Below, one piece after another: positions 24,945 to 36,382 of a stretch of 64,000 nucleotides of DNA. The translations under genes were made by a program, and so were the position numbers. Each line of letters starts with the position of its first letter. Position 1 is the stretch's first letter. The DNA lies in NCBI GenBank assembly GCA_032871835.1, contig CM065301.1, positions 13,719,291 to 13,783,290 on the forward strand, written 5' to 3'. The notes beneath the pieces are model-generated. The model made no database searches. It saw only the letters and a list, made by a program, of their open reading frames with translations, and had not been told where the DNA came from. This DNA is from Dipteronia dyeriana (taxonomy: Eukaryota > Streptophyta > Magnoliopsida > Sapindales > Sapindaceae).

Positions 24945-26999
24945 ATGGGTTTACAAGATGATGTAATAGCGGAAGGAGCCTCAAATACTAGGCCATCATT
25001 ACTTCGTGGCACTAACTATGGGTATTGGAAGTTGAGGATGAAAGCCTACATCCACTCTATTGATGAAAGGGCATGGATGGTAGTGGAAGAAGGTTATAGT
25101 CCTCCTACCAAGGTTTTAGAGGATGGAACCATGATACTCAAGCCAATGAGTGAATGGACAACGAATGAGTTTGAGGTTGCTAAATTGCATCATCGTGCTA
25201 TGAATGCCATCTTTGGAGGAGTTGATAGGCATCAATTCTACTATATTCAAAATCTTGAATCTACAAAGGAAGCTTGGGATACTCTCCAAGTTACTAATGA
25301 AGGAACCTTAACGGTGAAGAAATCAAGGCTTCAAATGTTGGCATCACAATTTGAAGGTTTAAGTATGGGTGAGGAAGAAAAGTTTGAAGACTTCCAATTC
25401 CGGCTTCTTAACATAGCTAACCAATGTCAAGCACTTGGAGTACCTATCTCAAAAGAGCGTTTAAATTGGAAAATCCTTAGGTCTCTCCCTAAGAGATTCA
25501 AATCAAAGGTGACGGCCATTGAGGAAAGCAAGGATGTGGATAGTATAAATATTGATGAGTTGCTTGGGTCTCTCCAAACTTATAAGATGTGCTTGAAGCC
25601 AAAGATCAAGAGTAAGGGAATCGCTCTCAATGCTATAGATGAGGAGATTATGATGAAAATATAGAAATGGCACTCTTGTTTAGAAGGTTCAAGAAGTTTC
25701 TAAATAAGAATGCCAAGCCTAAAGGCATGTCTTCTAAGGAAAAATGAGTCAAGAGAACATCATCTCCAAGAATTGTGAAGAATAGTCAAGCCATGAACAA
25801 GAAAAAGGTTCAATGCTATAATTGTCAAGGTTTTGGTCACTTTGCTAGTGAGTGCACAAAGAAGCCATCTAAGAAAGACAAGAAAGGCAAAGTGTTGGCA
25901 GCTACTTGGAGTGATGATAATTCTAGTGACAATGAGAGCTCTAGTAGTGAGTCTTCAAGTGATGAAGAGTTGGTGAGCAACTTTGTAGCTCTAACGGCTT
26001 CTCATTCTCCACTAGATGTTGGTAGTACAATATCTTTGAACAAGAACCTTGATACAAATCATGTTGGAAGCTCTAGTTCCATTCCTACTAATCTTGAGTT
26101 GTTGAAAAAGATAGAAAAGCTTGAAGAAGATATAGACAATGCTCAAAGAGAAGTAGTTGAAAAGGCTGATTTGATCAAGAAACAACTAGATGAGTTTGTG
26201 GTTGTTACGCATAGACTTCTTGGTGAGAAAGGTGATATTATGAAGAAGTTTAGAGAACTTGAAATGATAAACCTTGAGAAGGATAATGTGATATCTTCTT
26301 TGAAGAAGAGAGAACAAGAATTGATGGAAGAGATAGACACGGTTAAGGAGCCTATCAAGGACTTAGTGAATGATTAGGTTAGTGTGTCTAGTGTTAGGAA
26401 TCTTGTTAACTCTTATAGTGGTAAAGACAACTTGGTAGTTGAAGAGGAGCTCTCGGAAGCACCACTTCCTACACACTTTGATGAAGTCGTGATTGATAAG
26501 AAACCACATAAGAAGAGAAGATCAAAAGCCAAGAAGAAGTTGGCAAACAAGGTATCTTTGCAAACTCCTAGTGAATGCTAGTTCAACTCCAAAAGGTACA
26601 ATCTCATCTTTTATTCCAATTTGTCAATATTGCAACACAATAGGTCACATTAAGCCTAGGTGTTATAAATATATTGAAAAATGCAAATTAGGAAATGAAT
26701 CTAGGGATAAGGAGATTAAACTTCAACTTGAACATGCTAAGGCCTTGGGAGTTGAGAAACATGATAATATTACTAAGCATGAGAAAAAGTTATGGAGTAG
26801 AAAGAATTCTAATCTTGTTCAACTTGACAAAGCTTGTGTTGATAATGTTAAGGAGGAGTGTGTTAATGATATTCTTGTTAATCAAGTCATTGAAGGACTT
26901 TACTCTAGATTTAACATTGTTGTCAAGGATGATATTGGAAATGTTTGTGTAGGTACACCCAAGAACAAGTGGTTCAAGGGTGAGTACTCTTATCACTAA
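24945..26999 (+). pseudogene. Element C Gag (copia type, two zinc knuckles)
   Basis: The likely start is ATG 24945 (MGLQDDVIAEG). Residues 1-240 form the copia Gag helical domain (NYGYWKLRMKAYI, EAWDTLQ, SQFEGLSMGEEEKFEDF, LNIANQCQALG, ILRSLPKRF). After a frameshift near 25650 and a TGA at 25746 comes the first CCHC knuckle, CYNCQGFGHFASEC (about 25812-25853). Next are a serine/aspartate-rich segment, a coiled coil (about 26090-26370) and, after TAG 26375 and a frame change near 26575, a second knuckle, CQYCNTIGHIKPRC (about 26620-26665). The frame ends at 26999 before any protease DSG motif. Gag would build the particle and bind the RNA. Four lesions disable this copy. Confidence 0.9.
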
Positions 27000-28683
27000 T
27001 ATAAGAAGCACACGTGAGATAGCTTTGAGGCTTTATATCAATTGTGTTGAGAATTCTTGCTTCCTAGCTTTGATTACTCCATGTATTGATAGGAACTTGG
27101 TTATCTCACATTATGATTGTTATGATGGTCAAAATTTGTTGATTAACTTGGAAGAAGTTCTTTTGCTATATGTGTTGATTGGGTTGAGATATTAGGCTTT
27201 TTATACTTTTGTTGTGAAACATCGTCAACTTAGTGTCATGAGGACATTCAAGGCAAGAGTGCTCATAAAAAGGGCGAAAATATGATATTTGGTGAATATA
27301 ATGTGCAAAAAGGTATCTCTATACTCTAATGCATGTTCTCTTAGATATTCATTTTTTGACTCAATTTTTGATATACATCTCATAGCATGTCATATTAGAG
27401 AATTTTGTAAAGCATACATATGGTTCTCATTGACATTTGCTATTTTAGGATCTAATAGTGATATTGTTCACATTGATCTTAACTTTGATGATTGTTTGTG
27501 TATTGTATTTTGAGTGGTATTACTTTTGAAAATATGAGCTTCATATTCTTTGAAAGCTACTCATTAGAGAAGTAATGATCTTGAATAAGTCTCTACTTAT
27601 TGCTCTTAGATCATGTGCTTATGAGCCATAAAAATTTTGGTTTCTAAAATTTGCACTATGCTTCTCTTATATGTTTCGCTAATAGGTTGAGTTTACTAAT
27701 ATGTAAACATTGGATACACCTTGAAGTTTTTGTGCTTAAGTACATTTAAAATGACCTTTGGTTAGTATCCATTTTGCTTCGGCAATTACATAGAACTCAA
27801 CGAGCACCTTCATGAAAAGGGCTACACACATTGGTTGTGAAAGCTACCCAATGTTGGAAAGAGCTACACCATTGTGATGAGTGAAAGCCGTCATGAAGTG
27901 AATTTTGTTTATGTAAAAAAAAATGGAAAAATCAAAGAAGTTTTGAAAGGAATTAAAAATATATATATTTGATTCAAAGCCTAAAAAGAAAATGAGGAAG
28001 GCTTAAAAAGGAGTTTAGATGAAATCAAATGAGCTCGGGTTGAAAAACAGAAATGGGATGACGAGCCACATGCACACACACGCTCATGTGTTGAAATCTA
28101 TTCTCTTAAAAGCAAAAAATTCCAGCTGATAATCGGTTTGACTTTTTATGGAAAAAGCTTAAGATGAATAGTTATTGGAAATTGTTTGCATGTTGATTAT
28201 CAAACTACTTCTTGATATATATTTGAAGCATATCTCTCACACACACACACTTTGTTTATGAGTATGATGATATCTTTACAATTGTTGAAGAATTATGAGA
28301 GAACTTGAAAAATCTTTGTGTATCTCTCTTAGCATATGAAGCTTATTTTGTTGATATTTCTTCAAATTGCTTGAATGTGTGATTGTGTGAACATCTTTGT
28401 GAACCTTATGCTATCATGAATTTTAGTTACAGCATTTATCAAGGGGGAGCATTGTATGCTAGACATTGTTCTCTTTTATGATATGTTCACATGCTTCATT
28501 TTGTTACATGTTGGCATATTTTGACTTAATGATACTTGTAAGATATTACTCACTATCTTTGTCTTACATGATGATTCATTTTTAAGTCATGTCATTGTGT
28601 TTATATATTTGTGAGTAGTATGTTTGTTTTGTCTTTCACTCACTTTTGTTGTATGTATATAGCATTTTATTTCACAAGAACAA
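27000..28683 (+). other. Non-coding spacer of element C between Gag and ORF2
   Basis: This is 1.7 kb of AT-rich sequence where pol would lie in an autonomous copia. I see no protease, integrase, RT or RNase H motif in any frame. AGGGGGAGCATTGTATG near 28445 resembles words in the 3' region of elements B and D. Confidence 0.7.
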
Positions 28684-29745
28684 ATGGGAAGAACTAAGGT
28701 TACCGGAAGTGGAAATCAAACGAATCCCATTGTGAAAGCCAAGTCTACCTCAAAGGGATCCAAAGCTTCAAGATCAAAGGATTTAGGGATCTTTGCAACT
28801 AAAAAGATATTTCAAGATAGAGGCATTGACTTAGGTAAATGTAAAGATTCTTATGTTCTTAAATGCATTAAGGATAGAAATTTGGAATCTTGGGTGAGCA
28901 TGCTAGGAATAGTGAATGACACTATTGTTAGAGAATTTTATCATGAATATAGAGAGAGTGCCACCTTATTGGATGCTTTGATGGAGATTAGAGGTGTTAT
29001 GTTTAGAGTTAACCCGATAAACATTAACAAGTTTCTTGGGCTATCTAGTGATATTGATTCAAACTTTCTAGATGTTGATATCATTGAGAATCTTAATATC
29101 ATGGGTAGAACTCTATGTGACAATGCTTCTTTTGAGTGGAAAGGTAGAGCATATATTAGTCAACATGAGTTAACTAAGGTAAGTGCATTTTGGCATCTTT
29201 TTATTTGCACAAATATTATTGGATCTTCGAATTCAACCGAGTTGAATAAAGACAAGATCAAAATAGTATATGCCTTGGTGACTAATCAACCTATAAACCT
29301 TGGGGATTTGCTTATGTTTTACTTAGATAATACGGCTTTCTCAACTAGAGGAGATAAGAAGCTTGCATTACCGGGGTTTATAACTTCTTTGTGTTTAGCT
29401 CGTGGTGTTCAAAGTAGTGGAGATGATATGTTAGTACAACCCTTGGAAAAGTATAGTGATAAACGTGTGTCATACATGTCATATAAGAATAAGGGTAAGA
29501 CATGTGATACTTTTGAACTATTTAGTAGTTCACAAGTTGATTGTCAAGAGACTAGCATAAACATTCTTCCAGATTAGGCTTTACATTTGAAGAAGAAGGT
29601 TGATGAGCTTAGTGCTATAGTTGAAAAACAAGATGCTAGAATAAAAGAGTTGGAGGAGTGTATTGCATCAAGTTCAAGACCACCTCTCAAACATTATGTT
29701 AGGTCAACTACACGCACATCTTTCTTTGGTGGATCTAGTAGCTAG
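28684..29745 (+). pseudogene. Element C ORF2, related to the Athila accessory ORF
   Basis: The frame runs 354 codons from ATG 28684 and has one in-frame amber codon at 29575-29577; the 297 codons before it are open. It has a basic, serine-rich N-terminus, then IFQDRGIDLG, VNDTIVREFYHEY and RVNPININKFLGL. The Athila ORF at 33689-34141 has the same order: FIAERGINLEELG, PEIVREFFVAM and RPQDINKYFRI. After the amber, 55 codons form a likely coiled coil (LKKKVDELSAIVEKQ) and a short tail. I recall this domain as the putative plant transposon protein family PF20167, function unknown. No nuclease motif or membrane segment is visible. It is an unusual second gene for a gag-only copia-type element. 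Confidence 0.78.
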
Positions 29746-30202
29746 TATTTGAGTCTCATGGTATGTTTCTTACCTTTTGGCATCATTTCATATCAAAAAG
29801 GGGGAGAAAGAGTTGTTAAGAGTTGCTAGTTACTTAGTTTCCTTTTTATGTTGTTTTTGTGAACTTTTGAACTTTCAATGGCTTGTAATAATTAGTCTTA
29901 AGATTTGGTTAAGAATTCTTGTATTTGGCATGTATTGAGGGAGAGATACATGTATTTATGGACTTGATTGTATATTCTTATCCATATTATATGTTGTCAT
30001 TTGTTGTTTTTCTCTTATATATGCATTGTGCTTTGAGATGATTTGTAGGTTGCTTCAAGAGAAAATCAAGATGAAGTTCAAGAGTTGATGAAGATTAGTT
30101 ATAGGAATCTTACTCATTGTAATATGAGGTAGTGATTTTGTGACCTATCTTCATTTTTATTTTTGTAGTAAATGTATAGGTGTTTTGATATGGAATTTGC
30201 CA

Positions 30203-30213
30203 AAGGGGGAGAT
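30203..30213 (+). promoter_or_regulatory. Polypurine tract of element C
   Basis: AAAGGGGGAGA and the following T lie directly before the 3' LTR start TGTTAGG. Confidence 0.88.
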
Positions 30214-31176
30214 TGTTAGGTTTTAGTTTGTGTTGGCATTAATTCCATATCAAAATGATGTTTACTTGTAATGATTTAGTTGTTTAGATTCATGATGATT
30301 CAAGCTTCAAGGAAGAAGAAATAACAAGTCAACGCAGGTTCTAAGTCTTCAAGAGAAAGGATGCAATATGGTTCTACAAAGGTATACTAAGACCTTATAT
30401 TTCTCTTACAAGGCTTAGGCACACACACACATATCATACATTTGTGTCCCTGCATCGTTGTGCACCATTATAGGCACACACACACATATCATACATTTGT
30501 GTCACTGTATCGTTATGCACCATTATAGGCACACACATACAATTCATTCATATGTGTCCCTGCATCGTTGTGCATCATGTATAACACATTCACACACTTT
30601 AAGATGAATACTCATGCATTGGTTTGGAAATAACATGTTTTTGAATATGCATGATTGGAAACTATCTCTATGTAGTTTGCATTCTAATGTGAATTGTGTT
30701 TGTATGTGTATATGTTTGTATAACATGGATATTGAACTTGGATTTAGTCTTAAATCATTCTTGATTGAGTTTCGGTCATTTCAGTTACTCATATTATTGA
30801 TTTTAAGTTCTAAGTCAAAAGATACTACACTTTCAACTCACGTTGCATACATTGTCTTCATATTCGTATATCGAGTAGAATTATTATTTTCTGGGTTGAG
30901 TATCTTATATGTCCATGTCCATGTGAGAGTTACAGTTCGTAATCCATAAAAGAATTAGAATTCCTAGTTTGGAGACCGGAGAACGGTCGAAGAACGAGAG
31001 AGAAGCGTGAGGGGAATGCACCATGGCCAAAATGCCATGAAGGTGTGCATGCCCGAGATGGCGTGTGGCCATCTCGGCCGCTCAACCTTGCTGTCCCGAG
31101 ATGCCCATGTGCCATCTCAGGGAAGCATTAACAAATGAGGGCAAAATGGTCTTTCTTGCTTTCTTCTTTCCCACTC

Positions 31177-31188
31177 CTTTATAATCTC
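31177..31188 (+). promoter_or_regulatory. Likely TATA box of the element C LTR
   Basis: CTTTATAATCTC is followed by a pyrimidine-rich stretch typical of a plant start region. It lies in the block missing from the 5' LTR. Inferred from composition and position only. Confidence 0.4.
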
Positions 31189-32823
31189 TTTCCCTCTCAC
31201 ATTTCATTCTAAGAAGAAATTCAAATCAGGTGGCAGAAATTTTCTCTCTAAATTTTCTCACCTTCCAAACACCATAACTTCTTCATTTGAACTTTGATTT
31301 TAGTGATTTGAAGTTGAGAGTGTTCATCTATTCATCCTTCATATTTTCTTTAAAGGTTTTAGTTAATTTTACTGTTATTTTTGGTGTCTAATCATACAAA
31401 AGCGGGACTGCACCTAAATCAACTAAGGTATTGATTTTCTCTCAAAGTTTTCTTTTAAAACTTGGTCAATTGCCTTGGGTTTTCTTCTTCTACATATATT
31501 TGTATATTGAGAGTGTTTTGATTTGTGTTTTGAATACTTTCAAAACTCGATTGAGTTTCAATTGAAATCATACATGTTGAGTTAGGTTTTGATTTTACCT
31601 ATGTTGTCACATGTTTAGGATTGTATTGTGTTAGCTTTGATTCTAGGACTATTTTATGATCTTTGATTGTTTGATTTTGTGAAAAATAGTTCCTCACATG
31701 TATAAGGCTCTCTTGGCCGAATTTCTCACATAATATATGTGCTTATGTTCTTTTGAGCTATTCATGTGATTTGTTGAATCTATGATTATGAATATGCTCT
31801 AGAACTTTTGCTTAAATCTATTTGACTTTGTCATATGATTTTAGCATGTTTTTGGTTTGTGTAATTTAAACTTGATCTTGTGATTTATTGAACATATCTT
31901 ATGATTCAAGTTTAGATTTATACATGTATCTAGGTTGTGATTAATATTGAACATATCTTACATAATCTAGATTGATTACACATGCATGATAAACTAGAAT
32001 ATATGTGATTTGTGCATTCATGCTCATGTCTAGTATTTTCCTTAGGATGTGTTGATCATAGCATTCTATGTTGCGTGCTTGTTTGCGTTTTGCATTCATG
32101 ATCACCTAGATGCCTTGTGAAAAGGAAGTCTTGACAATATGTGTGAGACCTATGGTGTTGAGCAAGAAGTCTTTGCAAGAGGTGTGAAGCCTTGGATTGT
32201 CGAGCAAGGAAGTCTTGGCTAGAGGTGTGAAGCCTTGGATAGTCGAGCAAGAAGTCTTGCCTAGAGTTGGGAGAACTCGGATAGGTCACCAAGGAAGTCT
32301 TGACTAGAGTCGTGAGGACTTAGTTGAACAAGAAGTCTTGCCTTGGTTCGTGAGGATCCGTATAAGGTGAGCAATGAAGTCTTGCTAAGAGGTGTAAAAC
32401 CTCGGATTGTTGAGCATAGGGCGACAACTTCTAGAGTAGGATAGGAGGGTAGTTTCTAGGTGAAGAGGTCACTTAAGAGATTGTACTTGTCTTACCTACT
32501 AGTGAATTTTGTTTGCCGGTGGCTACTAGCCCGTGGATGTTTCCTTTTCAGAGGTTTACCACGTTTTATCTTGTGTCAACTTTTCTCTATCCCTATCTCT
32601 CTAATATTTGTATTGTGGATAGAACTCTCTATGTATGTTGACTCCCTTTCCATAGAATAGATTGTGTATGTGTTACAATTACTTGTTTGTATCACACTTT
32701 ACTTGTGTTTATATATTGATTAATTGTCTTTAATTAATATATATATATTGTGATACAAGCAATCTAGAGGGACAAACTTTTGTTTGTTTCTAAGGGAGTT
32801 GAAAAAGGTGTCAAACCTATTCA

Positions 32824-32851
32824 CCCCCCCCCCCCCCCCCCCCCCCCCCCC
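32824..32851 (+). repeat. 28-base C homopolymer near the 3' end of the element C LTR
   Basis: The run is uninterrupted C. The same place in the 5' LTR (about 24811-24823) has a short C-rich tract, CCCCTCCCCCCC. Its length may be an assembly artefact. Confidence 0.85.
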
Positions 32852-33174
32852 GCTCTAGGTTAGCCTTGAGCATTTAACCATGATTGTATTTTCAGCTTTG
32901 AAAGCTTCTCTCTTTCTTGATTTGTGAAGAAGATGAAGAAAATAATGGCTCTCTTGTCTTTGTTGTTGTCTAGAGAAGAGGAGAAAATGATGTATTTATA
33001 GTTAGGGAAAGTTTGGGGATGAATTGGGGTGCAAAAGGACACATTTGCCCCTCTGGAAATGGCCTAAAACCGACATGTCGCGGTCGGGAATCAGGTGTGT
33101 CGCGGTCTTGCAAGAAGACACACCAGGCGACAGTGATTTTCGTGACTTAGTGTCGCGGTCGAGACACCAGTTTT

Positions 33175-33540
33175 CAGCCTCGCGTACCGTTACAAAAACG
33201 TGCATATCTCCCTCTAGAAAACCCGGAATTACAATCCGTAAAAACCGTTGGAAAGAAGACTTCTGGGTATTTCTAAATATACAAAGATATGAACGTGATT
33301 CAATCTGAAGAGGGAGATATGCGCCCTGAAAGTTGGGTGTTCTGCATTAAGCTCTCTACCGCTGTAGTGTTTCCAGCCTTACGCACCGTTACGAAAACAC
33401 ACATATCTCCCTCTAGAAAACCCGGAATTGCTATCTGTAAAAAGTGCTAGAAAGAAGACTTCTGGGGATTTCTAAAAATAGGTGATACGAAACCCAGTTC
33501 ACTTTGAGGAGAGAGAATGGACCCCAAAATTTGGATTCAT
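33175..33540. repeat. Diverged duplication (offset 199 bp) in the solo LTR
   Basis: A block of about 170 bp starting CAGCCT (33175) and containing CATATCTCCCTCTAGAAAAC recurs from 33374 with about the same order of words. Confidence 0.82.
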
Positions 33541-33688
33541 TAACTGTCATTTAAGCTCAAATATCATATGTAGGGAATATGTACCTGCACAAAGCTCAAC
33601 AAACACATTATATACAAAAATATGCTTGAAAACGAGAACAAACGATAGGTAATGGGGACCTCAAATAGGTATAATTATCATCCGATCA

Positions 33689-34141
33689 GATGCCATTTTT
33701 CTCAAAGATGTCATCTGGAATAATCCCACCACTAAACTGAGCCGGATCCTCTACCTCTATCCGGAAATACTTGTTGATATCTTGTGGCCGGTAAAAGACC
33801 TTCTTTCCCCTTACTAACACGGATCCTCTAGCCTGAAAATAGTCCGGAATCATGGCGACGAAAAACTCTCTAACAATTTCTGGCTTGTATGGCGGTGGTT
33901 GGGACACATACGTCTCCCACTTTATTCGCCTCAATACATTCGGGATAGGAGTCCCACCTAACTCCTCTAGATTGATACCTCTTTCCGCTATAAACTCATT
34001 TTTAGCATTCATCATATCCAACCGGATTTCATAGTCACGATTCAAAATTACCCTTGGAGTTTTTGGATTTGATTTCTTTGTTTGCTTTGGTACAGACCCA
34101 GAACCCGAAGTTGCAGCCATTTTCTCCTTAGACTTCCCCAT
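33689..34141 (-). pseudogene. Athila accessory ORF downstream of pol, part 1 (N-terminal)
   Basis: The frame is open from ATG 34141 (MGKSKEKMAAT). A basic N-terminus leads into the conserved domain: VILNRDYEIRLD, FIAERGINLEELGG, TPIPNVLRRIKWETYV, PEIVREFFVAM and RPQDINKYFRIEV. It ends in KNGI where the solo LTR is inserted; the stop now at 33686 lies at the insertion edge. The frame resumes at 21600. It lies about 1.1 kb downstream of integrase, the position often called env-like in Athila. No secretion or membrane signal is visible, so an envelope role is not supported. Confidence 0.82.
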
Positions 34142-35211
34142 TGCTGCTCAGAAGACCACAACAACGAAACAAGCCAACAATCTTGCCCAATTCCTCTGGA
34201 GTCAACCCAAATTTTCTCAAGATAACACCACAATCACTTGCATCACAGAACCAGCAACACACCAGACTTAAACTTCCTCAAATGCACACACAAACTTCAA
34301 CAATAACCAAGCCAAACCCGAAATTACACACAAACATACAAGAAATTTGACTAAAACCCTTCCCAAATGCAAGAAATCATCAACTAATCACCAAATCGTC
34401 AAGAGTTTAGCAAAAGCCCTCTTCTAAACACATCAATTTCATACAAAATTTGACATAACCCAGTCTAGAATCTTAATTGCAAGAAATTCATAAATTTTCA
34501 AACCCTAGATGTATCTAGATGGTCTTTGATTAAAAATGGATTAGAATAGGAGTAAAGGAAAAGAAAATACCTTAGTTAAAGCTCTCTTTGGTCGAAAATG
34601 GCCTTGGTGTTGATGGAGGGAACTTTGAATTTGTTTTGGGAAGTTTTGAAGGAATGTTGAAAGTGACGGTTTCGCGACCCTTTAAAGCGACATTCATCAT
34701 TTTCGCTGCTAATTTTGCACGAGAATAGGGGAAGTGTGGCATGAAATCTCCCTCAGCCCTTTTCGTTCCTAACCTGTTTGCACGAAGGTCACATGAAGTG
34801 TCGTGCAAAGGTTGCCTCAGCTGTTTCCGCGCCTATCCTATTCTCTCAAGGGTCAAGCGAATCTTCAAGTGAAATCGTCCCCAACCGTTTCTGCTCCTAT
34901 GATGTTCGCACGACATGGGGGCAAATCCCTGGGTGAATATGGTGGCAACCCTTTTCGTAAGAGAAGTTTTGCTCAATGCTCAGGTAGACTCTCCTAAGCG
35001 AAAAAATTTTAGATTTCTTTCTGAAGGCTAGCCTTTTGCATGTCGTTTCGCCCCGTACCTATTTTTGAAGATTTTCCAACATCCTACACACATTGACTCA
35101 GAAAAACGTAAAATGAAAAATGTTTGGGGGGACAAAATAGTTCAATAAGAAATTTAAACTACAAATAACAAATTAAAACTAACTACTATTTACAAGTGAG
35201 ACTTCTCTTTT
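34142..35211 (-). other. Non-coding spacer between Athila integrase and the accessory ORF
   Basis: This is 1.07 kb without a supportable gene. It contains the degenerate repeat array at 34670-34990. Confidence 0.7.
34670..34990. repeat. Degenerate tandem array (units about 70-75 bp) in the Athila spacer
   Basis: About four units share a core read as TTTYCGNNCCTA, then TTNGCACGA and a GGG-rich end (near 34690, 34755, 34820 and 34890). The TTCG/CACGA words resemble those in the Athila LTR at 18320-18660. Confidence 0.55.
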
Positions 35212-36381
35212 TCAGTTCTTGCTTAGCTTACGAAGGGAAATTCCCTTTCGAAACTCCTCCTTTTCCTGCTCTTGATAGATCTTTAGACATTGCCCGTTTA
35301 CTCGGAAGCTATTCTTATCATAGTTTTTGATCTCTACAACTCCATTCGAAAAGACTTCCTTCACCGTAAACGGTCCTGACCATCAACTTTTAAGCTTTCC
35401 TAGGAACAATCTTAGCCATGAACTAAACAACAACAATTTGTTGCCGACCTTTAGTTCTTTGTAGTTCAACCGTTGATCATGCCATCTTTTTTCTTTCTCC
35501 TCATAGATTCTTGAGCTCTCGTACACTTCAAGCTGAATTTCCTCCAATTCTTTGAGTTACAATAGTCTTTTCTCACCTGCTTTCCTCATCTCAAAATTCA
35601 GTGCCTTGATGGCCCATCAAGCCTTGTACTCCAATTCGAATGGTAGATGACAAGTCAGAATGGTGACATGCCTATGGGGGTCTTGTATGCTGTCCGGTAT
35701 GCCCACAATGCATCCTCCAATTTAAGTGCCCAATTCTTCCTCTTGGCTCCCATTGTCTTCTCAAGAATTCCTTTCAACTCCCTATTTGATACTTCAACTT
35801 GGCCATTGGCTTATGGGTGATATAGGGTGGTTATCTTATGCTTAACCCCATATTTATTCAATAAGGCCTCAAACCGCTTGTTGCAAAAATGGGATCCTTC
35901 ATCGCTAGCAATGGCCCTAAGTGTGCCAAATCTTGAAAAGATGTTTCTGTTTAAGAACTTGGTGATGTTTGGGTGGCTATGCATTTCACCCACTTGGACA
36001 CATAGTCCACAGCCACTAGGATGTACCTGTTCCCACACATGACATAGGAAAAGGTCCCATAAAGTCCACTCCCCAAACATCAAAGACTTTTGCATCAAGC
36101 ATGATATTCATTGGCATCTCGTCTCTTTTGGTGATATTTCTCGTTCTTTGACACCGGTCACAAGCTTCTACATAGCTTCGAGAATTTTTGAATAAGGTAG
36201 GCCACCAAAATCCCCGATTGGAGGACCTTTCTAGCTGTTCTTGAAGCACCAAAATGGCCTCTACACACCCTAAGTGGCAATGGCTTAAGATCTCCTTCAT
36301 CTTATCGTTTGGTACACGCCTAATAATTCCGTCACAATAACTTATGAACAAAAATGGCTCATCCCAAAAGTACTGCTTCAT
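35212..36381 (-). pseudogene. Athila integrase pseudogene
   Basis: On the minus strand the N-terminal zinc-binding region is disturbed (HCHLGCVEAI), but its second half remains (GFWWPTLFKN, CDRCQRTRNI). The core has VWGVDFMGPFP, IASDEGSHFCNKRFE and YGVKHKITTLYHP. After a stop where TLYHPQ should continue, the C-terminal part is traced in several frames down to the stop at 35212 ([63 protein letters not shown]). It would insert the DNA copy into the genome. Several stops and frame changes disable it. Confidence 0.88.
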
Positions 36382-36382
36382 T

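Larger units (their letters stand above)
22964..32894 (+). mobile_element. Element C: gag-only copia-type LTR element with a second ORF
   Basis: This 9,931-bp element has LTRs that start TGTTAGG and end GTATTTTCA (22964-24860 and 30214-32894). It has an iMet-type primer site, a polypurine tract and a perfect 5-bp target duplication, GCTTT (22959-22963 and 32895-32899). The internal 5.35 kb codes for a copia-type Gag with two zinc knuckles and, 1.7 kb downstream, for a separate ORF that resembles the Athila accessory ORF. No protease, integrase or RT is present, so it would depend on enzymes from another copia element. It is the youngest layer of the nest. Confidence 0.93.
30214..32894 (+). 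repeat. 3' LTR of element C, complete
   Basis: This LTR is 2,681 bp. It matches 22964-24860 outside the block at 30604-31376. It carries the 55-bp array (30416-30583), the 46-bp array (about 32118-32420) and a 28-base C run (32824-32851) about 40 bases before the end. Confidence 0.93.
21601..33688 (-). mobile_element. Solo LTR (gypsy type), split by element C
   Basis: The sequence starts TGATACTCGC and ends CCGATCA, so it has TGAT..ATCA ends. A perfect 5-bp target duplication, GATGC, lies at 21596-21600 and 33689-33693. Without element C it is about 2.15 kb (21601-22963 plus 32895-33688). No internal domain, primer site or partner LTR is present, so it is a solo LTR left by LTR-LTR recombination. 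GGTATCGTCCACAGGGAGG near the left end resembles the U5-end motif of the Athila LTR, which suggests minus orientation. It lies inside the Athila accessory ORF, which resumes in frame across it. Confidence 0.88.

Noticed and set aside
33686..34141. Accessory ORF as a true retroviral envelope gene
   Set aside because: No signal peptide, membrane segment or fusion-like region is visible; only its position after pol is env-like.
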